Part shown: piece by piece, positions 6,961 through 15,239 of the stretch
How the letters are laid out: every line of letters starts with the position of its first letter
How positions within the stretch are numbered: position 1 is the stretch's first letter
Source: GCA-2725625 sp964574215
Lineage (GTDB): Bacteria; Pseudomonadota; Alphaproteobacteria; Rhodospirillales; UBA2165
Assembly: GCA_964574215.1 (NCBI GenBank)
Contig: CAZNLR010000001.1
Coordinates: 62,001-126,000 of the forward strand
Direction: 5' to 3'
DNA: 64,000 bases
Translations under genes and position numbers: made by a program
The notes under the pieces: model-generated
The model's input: the letters and a program-made list of their open reading frames with translations, nothing else
The model's database searches: none
What the model was told of the DNA's origin: nothing

Positions 6961-9930
6961 ATGGGTGAGGCGTCATCCCCCGTGAAATATCTGGGACAAC
7001 CGGTGGAAAGGGTCGAAGATGCGACCATTCTGACCGGTAATGCTCAATATACCGACGATATGGCGACGCCCGTTGGCACGCTGCATGCGGCGATACTGAG
7101 ATCACCCCACGCCCATGCCAAGATTACTTCCATTGATGTTTCCAAGGCGGCGGCCATGCCGGGCGTTCATGCCGTTCTGACCGGTCGAGACATCCAGGAA
7201 GATTCCGATCCCTTTCTCATCGTCCTACGGCTGCCTCTCGATCAATGGTGCCTGGCCGTGGACAAGGTCCGGTTCGCGGGTGAATCCGTCGCCGTCGTGG
7301 TCGCCGACGACCGTTATCTGGCGGAAGACGCCCTTGACTACATTGAAGTAGAATACGAGCCCCTGGCGGCTGCCGTTGCGCCCCTGGACGCCGCCAAGGA
7401 AGGCGCGCCCCTGGTGCATCCCGACGCCGGCACCAACGTGGTGTCCGAGCGGGAATATCATTACGGCGATCCTGAAAAAGCTTTCGCGGAGGCCGACAAA
7501 ATTGTCGAACTGACCATCGACTATCCGAGAAATTCTCAGACGCCGTTGGAAGGTTTTGTGGTGGCGGCAAATTACCAGCCGGGCGATCAAAGCTATGACG
7601 TCGCCTCCAACTTCCAAGGACCGTTCACCGTCCATCCCGTTATGTCGAAAGCGCTCAGGGTCAAAGGTTCCAAGCTGCGCCTGCGCTCGCCTGCCTATTC
7701 GGGTGGCGGCTTCGGCGTCAAGCAGGCCATGTTTCCCTACGTGGTGTTGATGTGCATCGCTTCCAAGCGTATCGGCCGTCCCGTCAAATGGGTCGAGGAC
7801 CGCTACGAACATATGACGGCGGCCATTGCCGCGCCCAACCGGATCATCATGGCCAAAGCGGCGGTGATGAATGACGGTCTGGTCACCGGATTGCACTTCG
7901 AACAGCTGGACGATTACGGCGCCTTCCTGCGCCCGCCCATGCCGGGGCCGCTTTACCGTCAGCACGGTATTATGACCGGCGCCTACGACGTCAAAAACAT
8001 GACAATCATTAACCGGCTGGTGCTGACCAATAAGACGCCTTCCGGAATGGTCCGGGGGTTCGGCGGGCCGCAGATTTATTATTCCATCGAACGGCTGATG
8101 CAGACCGTTGCCGTGGAGATGGGATTAGATCATCTGGACGTCATCCGCCGCAACTTGATACCGGCGGGATCATTCCCTTATCGGGCCGCCGCCGGCGCGT
8201 TGATCGAATCCGGTGATTATCAGACCGCTCTCAAGATTGCCGAAGAAAAGGGCGGCTTGGCGGAACTTAAGAAACGCCGGGACGACGCCCGCACCGAAGG
8301 CCGATTGTACGGTATCGGTTATACGTGTGTGGTCGAGCCGGCCCAGTCCAATATGGGCTACCTCAGCACCATCAACACGGTTGAAGAGCGCCAAAAGGCC
8401 GGGCCAAAGGGCGGCAACGTGGCCATCGCCACGGTCAATGTCGACCCCTTGGGCGCGGTGACAGTCACTGCCGACAGCCTGCCGCAAGGTCAGGGGCACG
8501 CCACCATATTAAGCCAGATCGTGGCCGATGAACTGGGCCTGAAACCGTCCGACATTCAAGCCAATATGGAGCGGGACACCCAGCGTGATCCTTGGTCCAT
8601 CGCCACCGGTAACTATTCCAGCCGGTTTTCGTCTTCGACTGCCGTGGCGGGTCAGATGGCGGCTCGTAAGGTCCGGGACAAGCTGGCCAATATTGCTGCA
8701 CAAACGTTGAACGTACCGGCGGAGGAAGTTGAATTCGCCGGCGGCCAAGTGTTTGCCAAGGATAATCCCGACAACGCCATCCGGTTCAGCCGGGTCGCCG
8801 GTACGGCCCACTGGTCGCCGGGCGAACTGCCGACGGATATGGCGCCGGGGGTGACCGAAACGGCCACCTGGTCGGCCCCGGAACTGGAGCCGCCCAACGA
8901 AAAAGATCAGATCAACACGTCGCTCACCTATGGATTCGTTTTTGATATCTGTGGTGTCGAGGTAGACCGGGATACGGGCGAAGTAAACATCGACAAATAC
9001 GTCACCTTGCACGATTCCGGCGAGCTTTTGAATCCGTTGTTGGCCGATGGCCAAGTTTATGGCGCCTTTGGCTGGGGGGTCGGCGCGGCTTTGTACGAGG
9101 AATTTGTCTATGGCGAGGACGGCAGTTTTCTGTCCGGCACCTTCGCCGATTATCTCTGCCCCACCGCCATGGAGGTTCCGGAACCGGAAATCCTTCACAT
9201 GACCAGCCCCTCGCCTTTGACGCCGTTGGGTGCCAAGGGTATCGGCGAGGGCAATGTGATGAGTACACCGGTCTGTGTCGCCAACGCGGTCAGCGACGCC
9301 CTTGGTGTCAAAGACCTCAAACTGCCGCTGGTGCCGGCCGTGCTGTTGGAACTGATCGACGATCAGGAACCAGCGCCGCCGGAAACCGTAGCGGCACCCG
9401 AAGAGAAGAAGAAACCCGGCCGCGGCGTCGAGGGCAGCGGCTCATCGCTTGTTCCCGCATCGCCCGACGAGGTTTGGAAGACCTTGCTCGACCCCGCCAA
9501 ACTGGCAAGTGTCATTCCCGGATGTCACAGTTTGGATGAAGTGGGCGAGAACAGCTACAAGGCTGATATCGCTATCGGGATCGGTGCCGTCCGGGGCCGG
9601 TTCGAAGCCCGCGTTCAGTTGAGCGACCTCAATCCACCCAATTCGGTGGTGCTGAAAGGCGGCATGACCGGTCCTTTGGGGTCGTCGTCCGGCGAGGGCC
9701 ATGTAACCCTGACGGAGGAGGAAGGCGGCACGCGTGTCGCTTACGATTACACCGTCGAAATCAACGGCAAGGTCGCGGCGGTCGGCGGTCGCATGCTTGA
9801 TGGCGCCTCACGGGCTTTGGTCAAACAATTCTTCAACCGGCTGGTGGCCCAGGTCGAAGGCAAGGAGGCACCCGGCGGACCCAGCAAATCAGAAGCGTCC
9901 TGGTGGGATCGTTTCAGGGGGAAAAAATAA
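6961..9930 (+). CDS. Molybdenum hydroxylase large subunit fused to a CoxG domain
   Basis: 989 residues, about 200 longer than ordinary CoxL-type subunits. Residues 1-115 form the aldehyde oxidase a/b hammerhead, and about 130-800 the molybdopterin-cytosine-dinucleotide domain. The active-site loop reads VRGFGGPQ (364-371), as in xanthine/aldehyde-type enzymes, not the AYxCSFR loop of true CO dehydrogenase. The catalytic glutamate is E763 in GIGEG. After a charged linker (PEEKKKPGRG) a CoxG/SRPBCC domain occupies about 826-965, ending in SWWDRF. CoxG is normally a separate membrane-anchoring or maturation protein. The medium and small subunits follow. The substrate is unknown, probably an aromatic or N-heterocyclic compound or an aldehyde. 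Confidence 0.88.
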   Translation: MGEASSPVKYLGQPVERVEDATILTGNAQYTDDMATPVGTLHAAILRSPHAHAKITSIDVSKAAAMPGVHAVLTGRDIQEDSDPFLIVLRLPLDQWCLAVDKVRFAGESVAVVVADDRYLAEDALDYIEVEYEPLAAAVAPLDAAKEGAPLVHPDAGTNVVSEREYHYGDPEKAFAEADKIVELTIDYPRNSQTPLEGFVVAANYQPGDQSYDVASNFQGPFTVHPVMSKALRVKGSKLRLRSPAYSGGGFGVKQAMFPYVVLMCIASKRIGRPVKWVEDRYEHMTAAIAAPNRIIMAKAAVMNDGLVTGLHFEQLDDYGAFLRPPMPGPLYRQHGIMTGAYDVKNMTIINRLVLTNKTPSGMVRGFGGPQIYYSIERLMQTVAVEMGLDHLDVIRRNLIPAGSFPYRAAAGALIESGDYQTALKIAEEKGGLAELKKRRDDARTEGRLYGIGYTCVVEPAQSNMGYLSTINTVEERQKAGPKGGNVAIATVNVDPLGAVTVTADSLPQGQGHATILSQIVADELGLKPSDIQANMERDTQRDPWSIATGNYSSRFSSSTAVAGQMAARKVRDKLANIAAQTLNVPAEEVEFAGGQVFAKDNPDNAIRFSRVAGTAHWSPGELPTDMAPGVTETATWSAPELEPPNEKDQINTSLTYGFVFDICGVEVDRDTGEVNIDKYVTLHDSGELLNPLLADGQVYGAFGWGVGAALYEEFVYGEDGSFLSGTFADYLCPTAMEVPEPEILHMTSPSPLTPLGAKGIGEGNVMSTPVCVANAVSDALGVKDLKLPLVPAVLLELIDDQEPAPPETVAAPEEKKKPGRGVEGSGSSLVPASPDEVWKTLLDPAKLASVIPGCHSLDEVGENSYKADIAIGIGAVRGRFEARVQLSDLNPPNSVVLKGGMTGPLGSSSGEGHVTLTEEEGGTRVAYDYTVEINGKVAAVGGRMLDGASRALVKQFFNRLVAQVEGKEAPGGPSKSEASWWDRFRGKK

Positions 9931-10757
9931 TGAAACCGAGTTCCTTTGATTATATCCGCGCCGAGTCCCTGGACCATGTGCTTACCTGTCTTGCCGAGCA
10001 TGGCGACGACGCGCGCATACTCGCCGGCGGCCAATCCATGGTTGCCATGATGAACTTCCGCCTGGTGGAGCCCAATTACCTGATCGATATCTCCACCCTC
10101 GACGAGCTCAATGAGATCAAGCTGGATGGCGGTGTCGTGGAAATTTCCGCGGCGGTAACCCAGGCCAAGCTGATGGCCTGGCCCGATCTGGGAACGCATT
10201 TGCCGCTGCTGGTGGATGCGCTGCCCAACGTTGGTCATTTCCAGACCCGGGCCAAAGGCACATTCTGCGGCAGTATCGCCCATTCAGACCCCAGTTCAGA
10301 ACAGCCTCTATGTTTCGCCGTTTTAGGTGGTGAAGCGGTGCTGCAATCCAAAAGGGGCAAGCGGGTGGTGCCGGCGGCCGAATTTCAGACGGGACTGCTC
10401 GCCACGGCGCGGCAAGAGGATGAAATACTGACTTCCGTCCGCCTGCCAGTACAAAAATCAGGTTCCGGGCATGCTTTCGAAGAAGTCACCCGCCGGCGGG
10501 GCGATTTCGCCATTGTTTCCGTTGCCGCCATCGCCGACGGCGAAAATGTCCGGGTAGGGATCGGCGGCGTTGCCGACCGTCCTGAAATCCGGGACTGGGA
10601 AGCCATTGCCGACAGCGATCTGGACGACGCGCTCAACACGCTGGCGTGGGAGTTGGGGGGCGATGACGATATCCACGCCACTGCGAAATACCGCCGTCAA
10701 TTGGTGCGCCGCATAGGTCGCCGCGTAATAGAGGAGGCCAGAAAATGCCGCAGCTAA
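9930..10757 (+). CDS. Molybdenum hydroxylase FAD-binding medium subunit
   Basis: 275 residues of the CoxM/FAD_binding_5 type, carrying electrons from the iron-sulfur subunit to FAD. Flavin-binding loops are visible as LAGGQSMV near residue 34 and GTFCGSIAHSDPSSE near 110, followed by the CODH C-terminal domain (FEEVTRRRGDFAIVSVAA). Its ATG overlaps the stop of the large subunit as TAATG, so translation is coupled. The 3' end overlaps the small-subunit gene by 13 bases. An in-frame start at 9903 would lie inside the upstream gene and is not needed. Confidence 0.92.
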   Translation: MKPSSFDYIRAESLDHVLTCLAEHGDDARILAGGQSMVAMMNFRLVEPNYLIDISTLDELNEIKLDGGVVEISAAVTQAKLMAWPDLGTHLPLLVDALPNVGHFQTRAKGTFCGSIAHSDPSSEQPLCFAVLGGEAVLQSKRGKRVVPAAEFQTGLLATARQEDEILTSVRLPVQKSGSGHAFEEVTRRRGDFAIVSVAAIADGENVRVGIGGVADRPEIRDWEAIADSDLDDALNTLAWELGGDDDIHATAKYRRQLVRRIGRRVIEEARKCRS

Positions 10758-11242
10758 GCCAGGAAACTAAGCATAAGATATCTTTGACCCTGAACGGTAA
10801 GGAAATGAGCGGCTATGCCGAACCGCGCATGCTGCTGAGCGATTTCCTGCGCCAGGAGATGGCGCTTCAGGGCGTTCACGTGGCTTGCGAACACGGCGTC
10901 TGCGGCGCCTGCACCGTGCAGCTGGACGGCAAGGCGGTGCGGTCCTGCCTGACCTTTGCCGTGCAGGCCGAAGGACGCAAGGTCGATACGGTGGAAAGCC
11001 TTGCCGCCAATGACGGCGAGTTGAGCGATCTGCAAAAAGCCTTCCGCAAGCACCATGGATTGCAATGCGGTTTTTGTACGCCGGGAATTTTGATGTCGGT
11101 GGAGGCCTATCTCGACGTCAATCCCAAGCCCAACGAAGAAGAAGTGCGCGATATGCTGAGCGGACATCTCTGCCGGTGCACCGGCTACACGGGCATGGTG
11201 CGGGCCGTTCTGGATGTGGTGGAGCAGCGCAACGGCGGGTGA
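10745..11242 (+). CDS. Molybdenum hydroxylase [2Fe-2S] small subunit
   Basis: 165 residues with both clusters intact. The plant-type ferredoxin cluster uses C48, C53, C56 and C68 (CEHGVCGAC...C); the helical domain cluster uses C108, C111, C143 and C145 (CGFC...CRC), and TGY follows as usual. It passes electrons from the molybdenum site to FAD. GAGG shortly before the ATG lies within the end of the medium subunit gene. The operon order large-medium-small differs from the classical coxMSL. No maturation genes (CoxD/E/F, MocA) are adjacent. Confidence 0.93.
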   Translation: MPQLSQETKHKISLTLNGKEMSGYAEPRMLLSDFLRQEMALQGVHVACEHGVCGACTVQLDGKAVRSCLTFAVQAEGRKVDTVESLAANDGELSDLQKAFRKHHGLQCGFCTPGILMSVEAYLDVNPKPNEEEVRDMLSGHLCRCTGYTGMVRAVLDVVEQRNGG

Positions 11243-11298
11243 AAACAACCCAACAACATTTTTGATCTTTCAGGGCGCGGCTGATATTGTCCGGCCAA

Positions 11299-12225
11299 AT
11301 GACCGATGAAAAAACAGCCGCATCTGCGGCGGCACCACCAAGCAACCTAAGCCATCCACAGGCCTATATATTGATCAGCCTGGCTGTCTTGTTATGGGCA
11401 GTCGGAACGGTAACGGCGCGGGGTATCCACGAAGAGGTACCGTTAATCGGACTTTCCTTTTGGCGTTGGCTATTCGCCAGCCTATTCATGTTGCCTTTCG
11501 TCGGCCGCGAACTTTACTACAATTGGAATCTGGTTCGCCGGAATCTCTGGATTCTTGTATCCCAGGGATTCATCATCGTCGGCAGTGGTGCACTTCTATT
11601 CGTCGGCGTGATGTTTACCACGGCGATCAATGCCGTCTTGATCAACGCCGCCCAACCCGTATTGACGGTGATGCTGGCTTGGATCGTTCTGGGCGACCGG
11701 CTCAATGCCGTTCAGTTGCTGGGGATTGCTTCTGCGGTTATCGGCGTCTGTGTTATGATCATCAAGGCCGATATTAATGTGCTTAGCGGGTTCGAATTTA
11801 ATGTCGGCGATCTTCTCGTCATATTGGCGGTGATGGGTTACGCCACCTATGCCATCCGAATTCGAAAACTGCCCCATGGGCTCGGAACCTTTGCTTCACT
11901 GACCGTAATCCTGTTTTGTGGCAGTTTATTTCTTGTACCCGTCTACATTGCCGAGGCAGTCTACATTAAGCCTTTTCCGTTTACCGGATTTACCGTTTTT
12001 CTCGTTGTGTTTATGGCATTGGGAATTTCTATCGCTTCCATGGCCTGTTGGAACAAGGGGAACAGCATTGTCGGGCCGAGCAGGGCGGCGGTGTTTGTCA
12101 ATTTGCTGCCCATTTACGGGAGCATTATGGCAATACTGTTTTTGGGCGAAGAGTTGTTCCTTTACCATGTTTTCGGGGCCGCACTCGTTTGCGCGGGAAT
12201 ATTTATGGTGGTGAGACATCGTTGA
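11299..12225 (+). CDS. EamA/DMT family transporter
   Basis: About 308 residues with ten hydrophobic helices in two EamA repeats, as in drug/metabolite transporters. The first repeat contains LAVLLWAVGTVTARG and FWRWLFASLFMLP, the second NLLPIYGSIMAILFLGEELFLYH. Such proteins export or exchange small metabolites; direction and substrate are unknown. The ATG at 11299 is preferred over the in-frame TTG at 11287, although no strong ribosome site precedes either. It sits 56 bases after the hydroxylase operon and 31 bases before a glutathione transferase gene. Confidence 0.85.
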   Translation: MTDEKTAASAAAPPSNLSHPQAYILISLAVLLWAVGTVTARGIHEEVPLIGLSFWRWLFASLFMLPFVGRELYYNWNLVRRNLWILVSQGFIIVGSGALLFVGVMFTTAINAVLINAAQPVLTVMLAWIVLGDRLNAVQLLGIASAVIGVCVMIIKADINVLSGFEFNVGDLLVILAVMGYATYAIRIRKLPHGLGTFASLTVILFCGSLFLVPVYIAEAVYIKPFPFTGFTVFLVVFMALGISIASMACWNKGNSIVGPSRAAVFVNLLPIYGSIMAILFLGEELFLYHVFGAALVCAGIFMVVRHR

Positions 12226-12256
12226 ATTCAATGAAATGGTCATTGGGGAATAAGAA

Positions 12257-13027
12257 ATGACGTTAGAACTCTATAACTTCGCAGCCTCCACGTGCAGCCA
12301 GAAAGCCCGCATTTGCTTGCAAGAAAAAGGCCTTGAGTGGGAGGACCATCTCTTAGAGCCTGGAAAAGGGGCGCATCTGAGACCGGAATATCTCGAAATC
12401 AATCCCAACGGCGTCGTGCCGACCCTGATTCATGACGGCGATCCCGTGGTCGATTCCGCCGTTATCGTCGAATATTTGAACGACGTTTTCCCGGAACCGC
12501 CCCTGGCGCCCGATGAGGCTATCGAAATTGCGAAAATGCGGACCTGGATGCGCTTTTTCGAGGAAGTCCCTACCCCGGCGGTGCGTTATCCGTCATTTCA
12601 AAAAGTCCTGATCCAGCCCTTCAAGAATATCAGCGCCGAGAAATTTGAGAGAGCAGCGGAAAAACGGCCCCTCAAAACGGATTTTTACAAACGTATGGGG
12701 CAAGACGGATTTTCCGAAGAGGAAATGAACAAGGCCTTTGACGATATCAATATTACCATCAAAAGGATGGAAAAAGCGTTGTCGGACGGCGGCCCATGGA
12801 TCATGGGCGATCGTTTCACGCTGGCCGATATTTGCGTCATTCCCACTTTCGACCGGATGGCCGATCTGGGCTACCAGAATTTGTGGGAAGACGGCTATCC
12901 GGCCTTTACCGACTGGGTCGACAGATCTCTCGAACGACCTTCAGTGCAAAAGGCATTTTATCAAGGATCGCGGTTCTCCGACTTCCATCCGGAACTCGGT
13001 CTGGGCCGGAAAAAACCGGCGGCTTAA
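12257..13027 (+). CDS. Glutathione S-transferase family protein
   Basis: 256 residues. The N-terminal thioredoxin-fold domain (about 1-80) has STCSQKAR at the glutathione-activating position, NGVVPTLIHDGDPVVDSAVIVEYL with the cis-proline, and the ES-equivalent DS. The helical C-terminal domain holds GPWIMGDRFTLADICVIPTFDRM, the conserved N-capping box. The long form with an extra helical insertion resembles bacterial beta-etherase-like or maleylacetoacetate-isomerase-like transferases, but a specific reaction cannot be assigned. The stop overlaps the convergent amidohydrolase gene by four bases. Confidence 0.88.
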   Translation: MTLELYNFAASTCSQKARICLQEKGLEWEDHLLEPGKGAHLRPEYLEINPNGVVPTLIHDGDPVVDSAVIVEYLNDVFPEPPLAPDEAIEIAKMRTWMRFFEEVPTPAVRYPSFQKVLIQPFKNISAEKFERAAEKRPLKTDFYKRMGQDGFSEEEMNKAFDDINITIKRMEKALSDGGPWIMGDRFTLADICVIPTFDRMADLGYQNLWEDGYPAFTDWVDRSLERPSVQKAFYQGSRFSDFHPELGLGRKKPAA

Positions 13028-14025
13028 GCGTGACGGTCCAAGAGTTTTTCCGCATTACCGAATAAAATGGCGTTGCGGTCCGCGTCGCTCAGGCGGGCAT
13101 CGGCGATGGCTTTTTTGCTCCAATCGGTCAGGAAGATCGGGCAATCGGTGCCGAACACCACACGGTCGGCGCCAAATAGCGCCACCGCAGCTTCCAAGGC
13201 GCTCGGGCCCAGGGACGAACAGTCCACGTGAACTCTTTGCGATTTCTCGGAGGGATAAGGTCGGTCAAATCCCCTGGTGAAAGCGGTCTGGTCCATACGT
13301 TCTATGACCACTGGCAGGGTGCCGCCCAAGTTGGCGACATGGATCGTGACATCCGGATAAGGGTCCAGGAAATCCGAAAACAATAGGGTTACCATGCAAT
13401 GGGCCACCCGGTCCTGCACCACCAAGGCCATACGTTCCGGGACGTTGTCGGTAAATGGAGTGCGGCGGTTTGGGTCGTAAGTATCCGGTACCTCGTCGGG
13501 GCGGCGGCCCGGATGGATAAACAGATGTCCGCCGATGTCCTGGGCGATCTCGAAAATCGGTTTGAACTTTTCCGCCTCTGCCAAGGAGGTAAATCCATTA
13601 ACCGGCAGTATGGCGCCCCCGAGTCTCAGGTTTTGCCGCGTTCTTTTGTATTCTTCGACTGACAATTCCATATCGGCAAAGGGCAAGGCGGCGAGGGCTG
13701 AAAAATCATTTTTATAAGTCTTAGTCAGCGCTGCCGCGTCATTGTTGAACATTCGAACCAGCGGCAGACTTTCTTCCGCGGCGATGCTGTCGAGACCGAA
13801 CAGGCCTGGAAAAGACAGCACCTGACGGGCGACACCCTGTTCCGCCATAAACTCCCGCCGCGCCTCCATGTCGATAAAAGAAGGCGGGAAGGCGAGCGGT
13901 CCGTGGGGCATGTGGAACAGCTCCGACCCGTCCTCTCGTGTTTCGATATAAGGCGGCACATCCCGCAGCCGAAAGGCATCCGCCAGATCAGCCGGAACAT
14001 AATGGGTATGCAAATCAATGATCAT
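13024..14025 (-). CDS. Amidohydrolase family 2 protein (ACMSD-like)
   Basis: 333 residues of the TIM-barrel amidohydrolase_2 family. The metal-binding HxH is H6 and H8 in DLHTHYVP, further ligands are in HLFIHPG (middle) and the catalytic aspartate in VFGTDCPIF near residue 290. Members hydrolyse or decarboxylate ring-derived carboxylic acids. The gene is the last of a minus-strand run starting at 18928. Two inverted 19-bp palindromes lie between it and the upstream AhpD-like gene, the nearer one only 17 bases before the ATG, so it could have its own regulated promoter. Confidence 0.85.
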   Translation of the reverse strand: MIIDLHTHYVPADLADAFRLRDVPPYIETREDGSELFHMPHGPLAFPPSFIDMEARREFMAEQGVARQVLSFPGLFGLDSIAAEESLPLVRMFNNDAAALTKTYKNDFSALAALPFADMELSVEEYKRTRQNLRLGGAILPVNGFTSLAEAEKFKPIFEIAQDIGGHLFIHPGRRPDEVPDTYDPNRRTPFTDNVPERMALVVQDRVAHCMVTLLFSDFLDPYPDVTIHVANLGGTLPVVIERMDQTAFTRGFDRPYPSEKSQRVHVDCSSLGPSALEAAVALFGADRVVFGTDCPIFLTDWSKKAIADARLSDADRNAILFGNAEKLLDRHA

Positions 14026-14041
14026 GGGGCATCAGTCATTT

Positions 14042-14096
14042 AATTGTACCAGGTACAATTTATGGAAAAACAGCCATAATTGTACCTGGTACAATT
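14042..14096. repeat. Inverted pair of the 19-bp palindrome forming one long hairpin
   Basis: AATTGTACCAGGTACAATT at 14042-14060 is followed by TATGG (14061-14065), an eight-base loop, CCATA (14074-14078) and the inverted copy at 14078-14096. The whole can fold into a stem of about 24 bp. Start-to-start spacing is 36 bp, the same as at 5866/5902 although the spacer sequence differs. It lies between two same-strand genes. It could be a REP-type element, a transcription-termination hairpin or a paired operator. Confidence 0.85.
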
Positions 14097-14104
14097 TATT
14101 TTGG

Positions 14105-15217
14105 TTAGGCGCGGTCATGGACGGCGTAGAAATCGTCGACGCCGACCTCCTTGCGCAATTCAGGATCGTCGCCGCCCATGACGGCAGTGTCGTAGGGGAT
14201 GCCGTTGGCGTCGGCCACGCGGACGAAGCCATGGAAGGCGGCCGCCACAGCGGCGATATCCACCAGTTGCTCCTCGTTCATTTTTGACTGAATGGCCGAG
14301 CGGGCGGCGGCGATACGCGCCGTATCCCGGGAGACCACCGCTTCGGCGAACGCAACGATGATATTGGCGTCGGGAATGCTGGTATCGTCCGACAATCCTT
14401 CGGTGACGTTGCTGAGATCAATTTCCTGTTCGCTTATTTTGCTGCTCTCACGGAGCATGTTGGCGTGAGCCGTGGTTCAATAAGCGCACTGATGAAGGGC
14501 CGCCACCCGGGCGGCAATCAATTCGATCTGAGGCCTCAAAATCGAACGGGCCGTTGTCGCAAAATCATAAATGAATTGGCCGGGCATGTAGTGCTCGTTG
14601 GCCAGATCCCAATAGGCCCGCATGGAATCCGGTACACTGGAGAGCGCCCGATAGATATAACCGGCCTTGGGGCTGGGATACATGGGGCCGTCCGACTCGC
14701 TGACGTCTTCCGGTTCGGTGATGGGTATCCAGGCGGCCTGACGCTTGGCGCCGGGCGATACATAACGGCTGGGCTCTCCGGCCTCGGCGGCCGGAATTTG
14801 GTCTTCCGAAAGACCCATGCCCCGCTTGAAGGTGTCCATCATCATCACCATGGCGACGATGCCGGATATTTCGACGAATTCGCCTTCGCTCATGCCGGCG
14901 TCGATGGCGCCCCGGCACCAGGCTTCGCTGGTGCGGCCCGAATCGGTTGCAACCTGATGAATAACGCCGATCTGGTTGCCGTTCAAAACACCCAGACCGT
15001 CATGTTCCCCCTGGACAGCATTGGGCGACAGCGCTTCTTTTTTCTCGGCGCACAGTTTGCAATTGTGAGCCTGGCGAACTTCGGCGGCGACAGCGACCTT
15101 TTGCGCACCGTCGAGCCAGGTGCCCGGCTTGGACAGCCATCGCCAGGCACTCTCATGGGAGTCCACGAGGCCTGATCGAACCTCGTAGTCGCCCGTTTGA
15201 ATGGCAAATTGATCCAT
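14105..15217 (-). CDS. AhpD-like carboxymuconolactone decarboxylase-family protein, probable selenoprotein (CxxU)
   Basis: Read through one TGA at 14477-14479, this is a 370-residue protein with two AhpD/CMD-like halves. The first has CKLC at 53-56. The second has HQC-A-Y-[TGA]-TTAH: with selenocysteine at 247 this is C244-x-x-U247-x-x-x-H251, exactly the catalytic CxxCxxxH pattern of AhpD disulfide reductases with U for the second cysteine. Both sides of the TGA are in the same frame with no other stop, and the downstream part (117 residues) has no ribosome site of its own. A hairpin fit to be a bacterial SECIS follows the TGA. The start at 15217 has AGAGGA upstream. AhpD-like selenoproteins are known from marine metagenomes. 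Alternatives are a nonsense mutation or a sequencing error. The gene lies 22 bases after an SDR gene. Confidence 0.75.
14447..14479 (-). promoter_or_regulatory. Candidate bacterial SECIS hairpin after in-frame TGA
   Basis: On the minus-strand transcript the TGA (14477-14479) is followed after seven bases by CUCACG, an 11-base loop (CCAACAUGCUC) and CGUGAG, a perfect six-pair stem; it can grow by one G-C pair past a bulged A. The loop begins 14 bases and its single G lies 21 bases after the TGA, within the distance expected for SelB-binding hairpins. Pairing is read by eye; no energy calculation was made. Confidence 0.55.
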
Positions 15218-15239
15218 GGTTAATCCTCTAACGTTGGGG

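Noticed and set aside
6961..11242. Aerobic CO dehydrogenase (coxMSL)
   Set aside because: The active-site loop is VRGFGGPQ rather than AYxCSFR, the gene order differs and no CoxD/E/F genes are present.
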